A DNA stretch of 6,169 nucleotides from Spirochaetaceae bacterium (GTDB lineage: Bacteria; Spirochaetota; Spirochaetia; Treponematales; Breznakiellaceae): contig JAITGJ010000046.1 in NCBI GenBank assembly GCA_031280705.1, positions 1-6,169 of the forward strand, in the 5' to 3' direction. Numbering within the stretch: the stretch's first letter is position 1; each line of letters opens with the position of its first letter. Shown piece by piece: positions 6,045-6,169 of this stretch. The notes beneath the pieces are model-generated. The model was not told where the DNA came from and did not search any database. It worked only from the letters and a program-made list of their open reading frames with translations. Position numbers and translations under genes: made by a program.

Positions 6045-6169
6045 GTCTTCCAACGGACTTCAAAGGAAGTGGGGTGGGGCGTTTTGACGCCGGGCATCTT
6101 GGATGCCACGCGTCTTGAGCCGATTCCCCCGCTGTCCCGTAACTGTGAGGGTGGTCCCCCGCCGGGCGT
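6042..6169 (+). promoter_or_regulatory. Cobalamin (B12) riboswitch, 5' part, cut by the window edge
   Basis: Conserved blocks of the cobalamin aptamer appear in order. AGTGTC with GAC (6056-6058) forms a short P2-like helix. AAAGGAA (6062-6068) corresponds to the AAAGGGAA block. GGTG (6073-6076) is followed later by GATTCC (6122-6127) and then GCTGTCCCGTAACTGT (6131-6146), close to the family's GCTGCCCCCGCAACTGT core. Between GGTG and GATTCC is an insertion of about 45 nt that folds into hairpins: GGCATC/GATGCC (6093-6098 / 6102-6107), either enclosed by GACGC/GCGTC (6086-6090 / 6110-6114) or preceded by GGCGT/ACGCC (6078-6091). Related riboswitches can carry such an extended P5. The 3' part, including the B12 box and expression platform, lies beyond the window, as does the regulated gene. 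Such elements normally repress B12 transport or synthesis genes, or B12-independent alternatives, when cobalamin is bound. Confidence 0.8.

Noticed and set aside
122..6095. Shared 10-mer GACGCCGGGC at 122-131 and 6086-6095
   Set aside because: Short and GC-rich, with diverging flanks, and each copy is accounted for by its own local hairpin; most likely coincidence.

Overview
The window looks like chromosomal DNA of a GC-rich spirochaete, most likely a Treponema-type bacterium. This is inferred from the genes together: a divergent FliG paralogue, a cytoplasmic M16C (PreP/Cym1-type) peptidase, and a Pol IV with the C-terminal tail common in such anaerobes. No rRNA or other taxonomic marker is present, so the assignment is tentative.

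Three genes on the minus strand fill positions 203-5864 and are probably co-transcribed from right to left. The first is a FliG-family flagellar motor-switch protein with a long low-complexity N-terminus (5864-4578). Its stop codon overlaps the start of a 1021-residue M16C zinc peptidase (4581-1516) in an ATGA arrangement. After a 119-bp gap comes dinB, DNA polymerase IV (1396-203), whose start I place at a GTG behind a strong Shine-Dalgarno sequence. The three products act in unrelated processes (motility, peptide turnover, translesion synthesis), so this is an operon by arrangement and not an obvious pathway.

To the right of the fliG-like gene is a divergent intergenic region. It holds a perfect 16-bp inverted repeat (5895-5910 / 5945-5960), an AT-rich stretch, a sigma70-like promoter facing right, and the 5' part of a cobalamin (B12) riboswitch on the plus strand that runs off the window edge. 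The gene it controls lies outside the window; by family precedent it is probably involved in B12 uptake or synthesis, or is a B12-alternative enzyme.

To the left of dinB, positions 1-202 are non-coding and dense in secondary structure. They contain a perfect 24-bp palindrome with TATAAT in both arms, a segment (GTCTGTC at 77-83) that can pair with either of two GACAGAC copies, and a terminator-like hairpin with a T7 run. This could be a small RNA or attenuator leader read on the plus strand, or the end of a mobile element lying mostly outside the window. No CRISPR array, tRNA, rRNA or complete insertion sequence was seen. The most interesting items are the left-edge competing hairpins, the FliG paralogue that lacks the EHPQ signature, and the riboswitch/inverted-repeat intergenic region.
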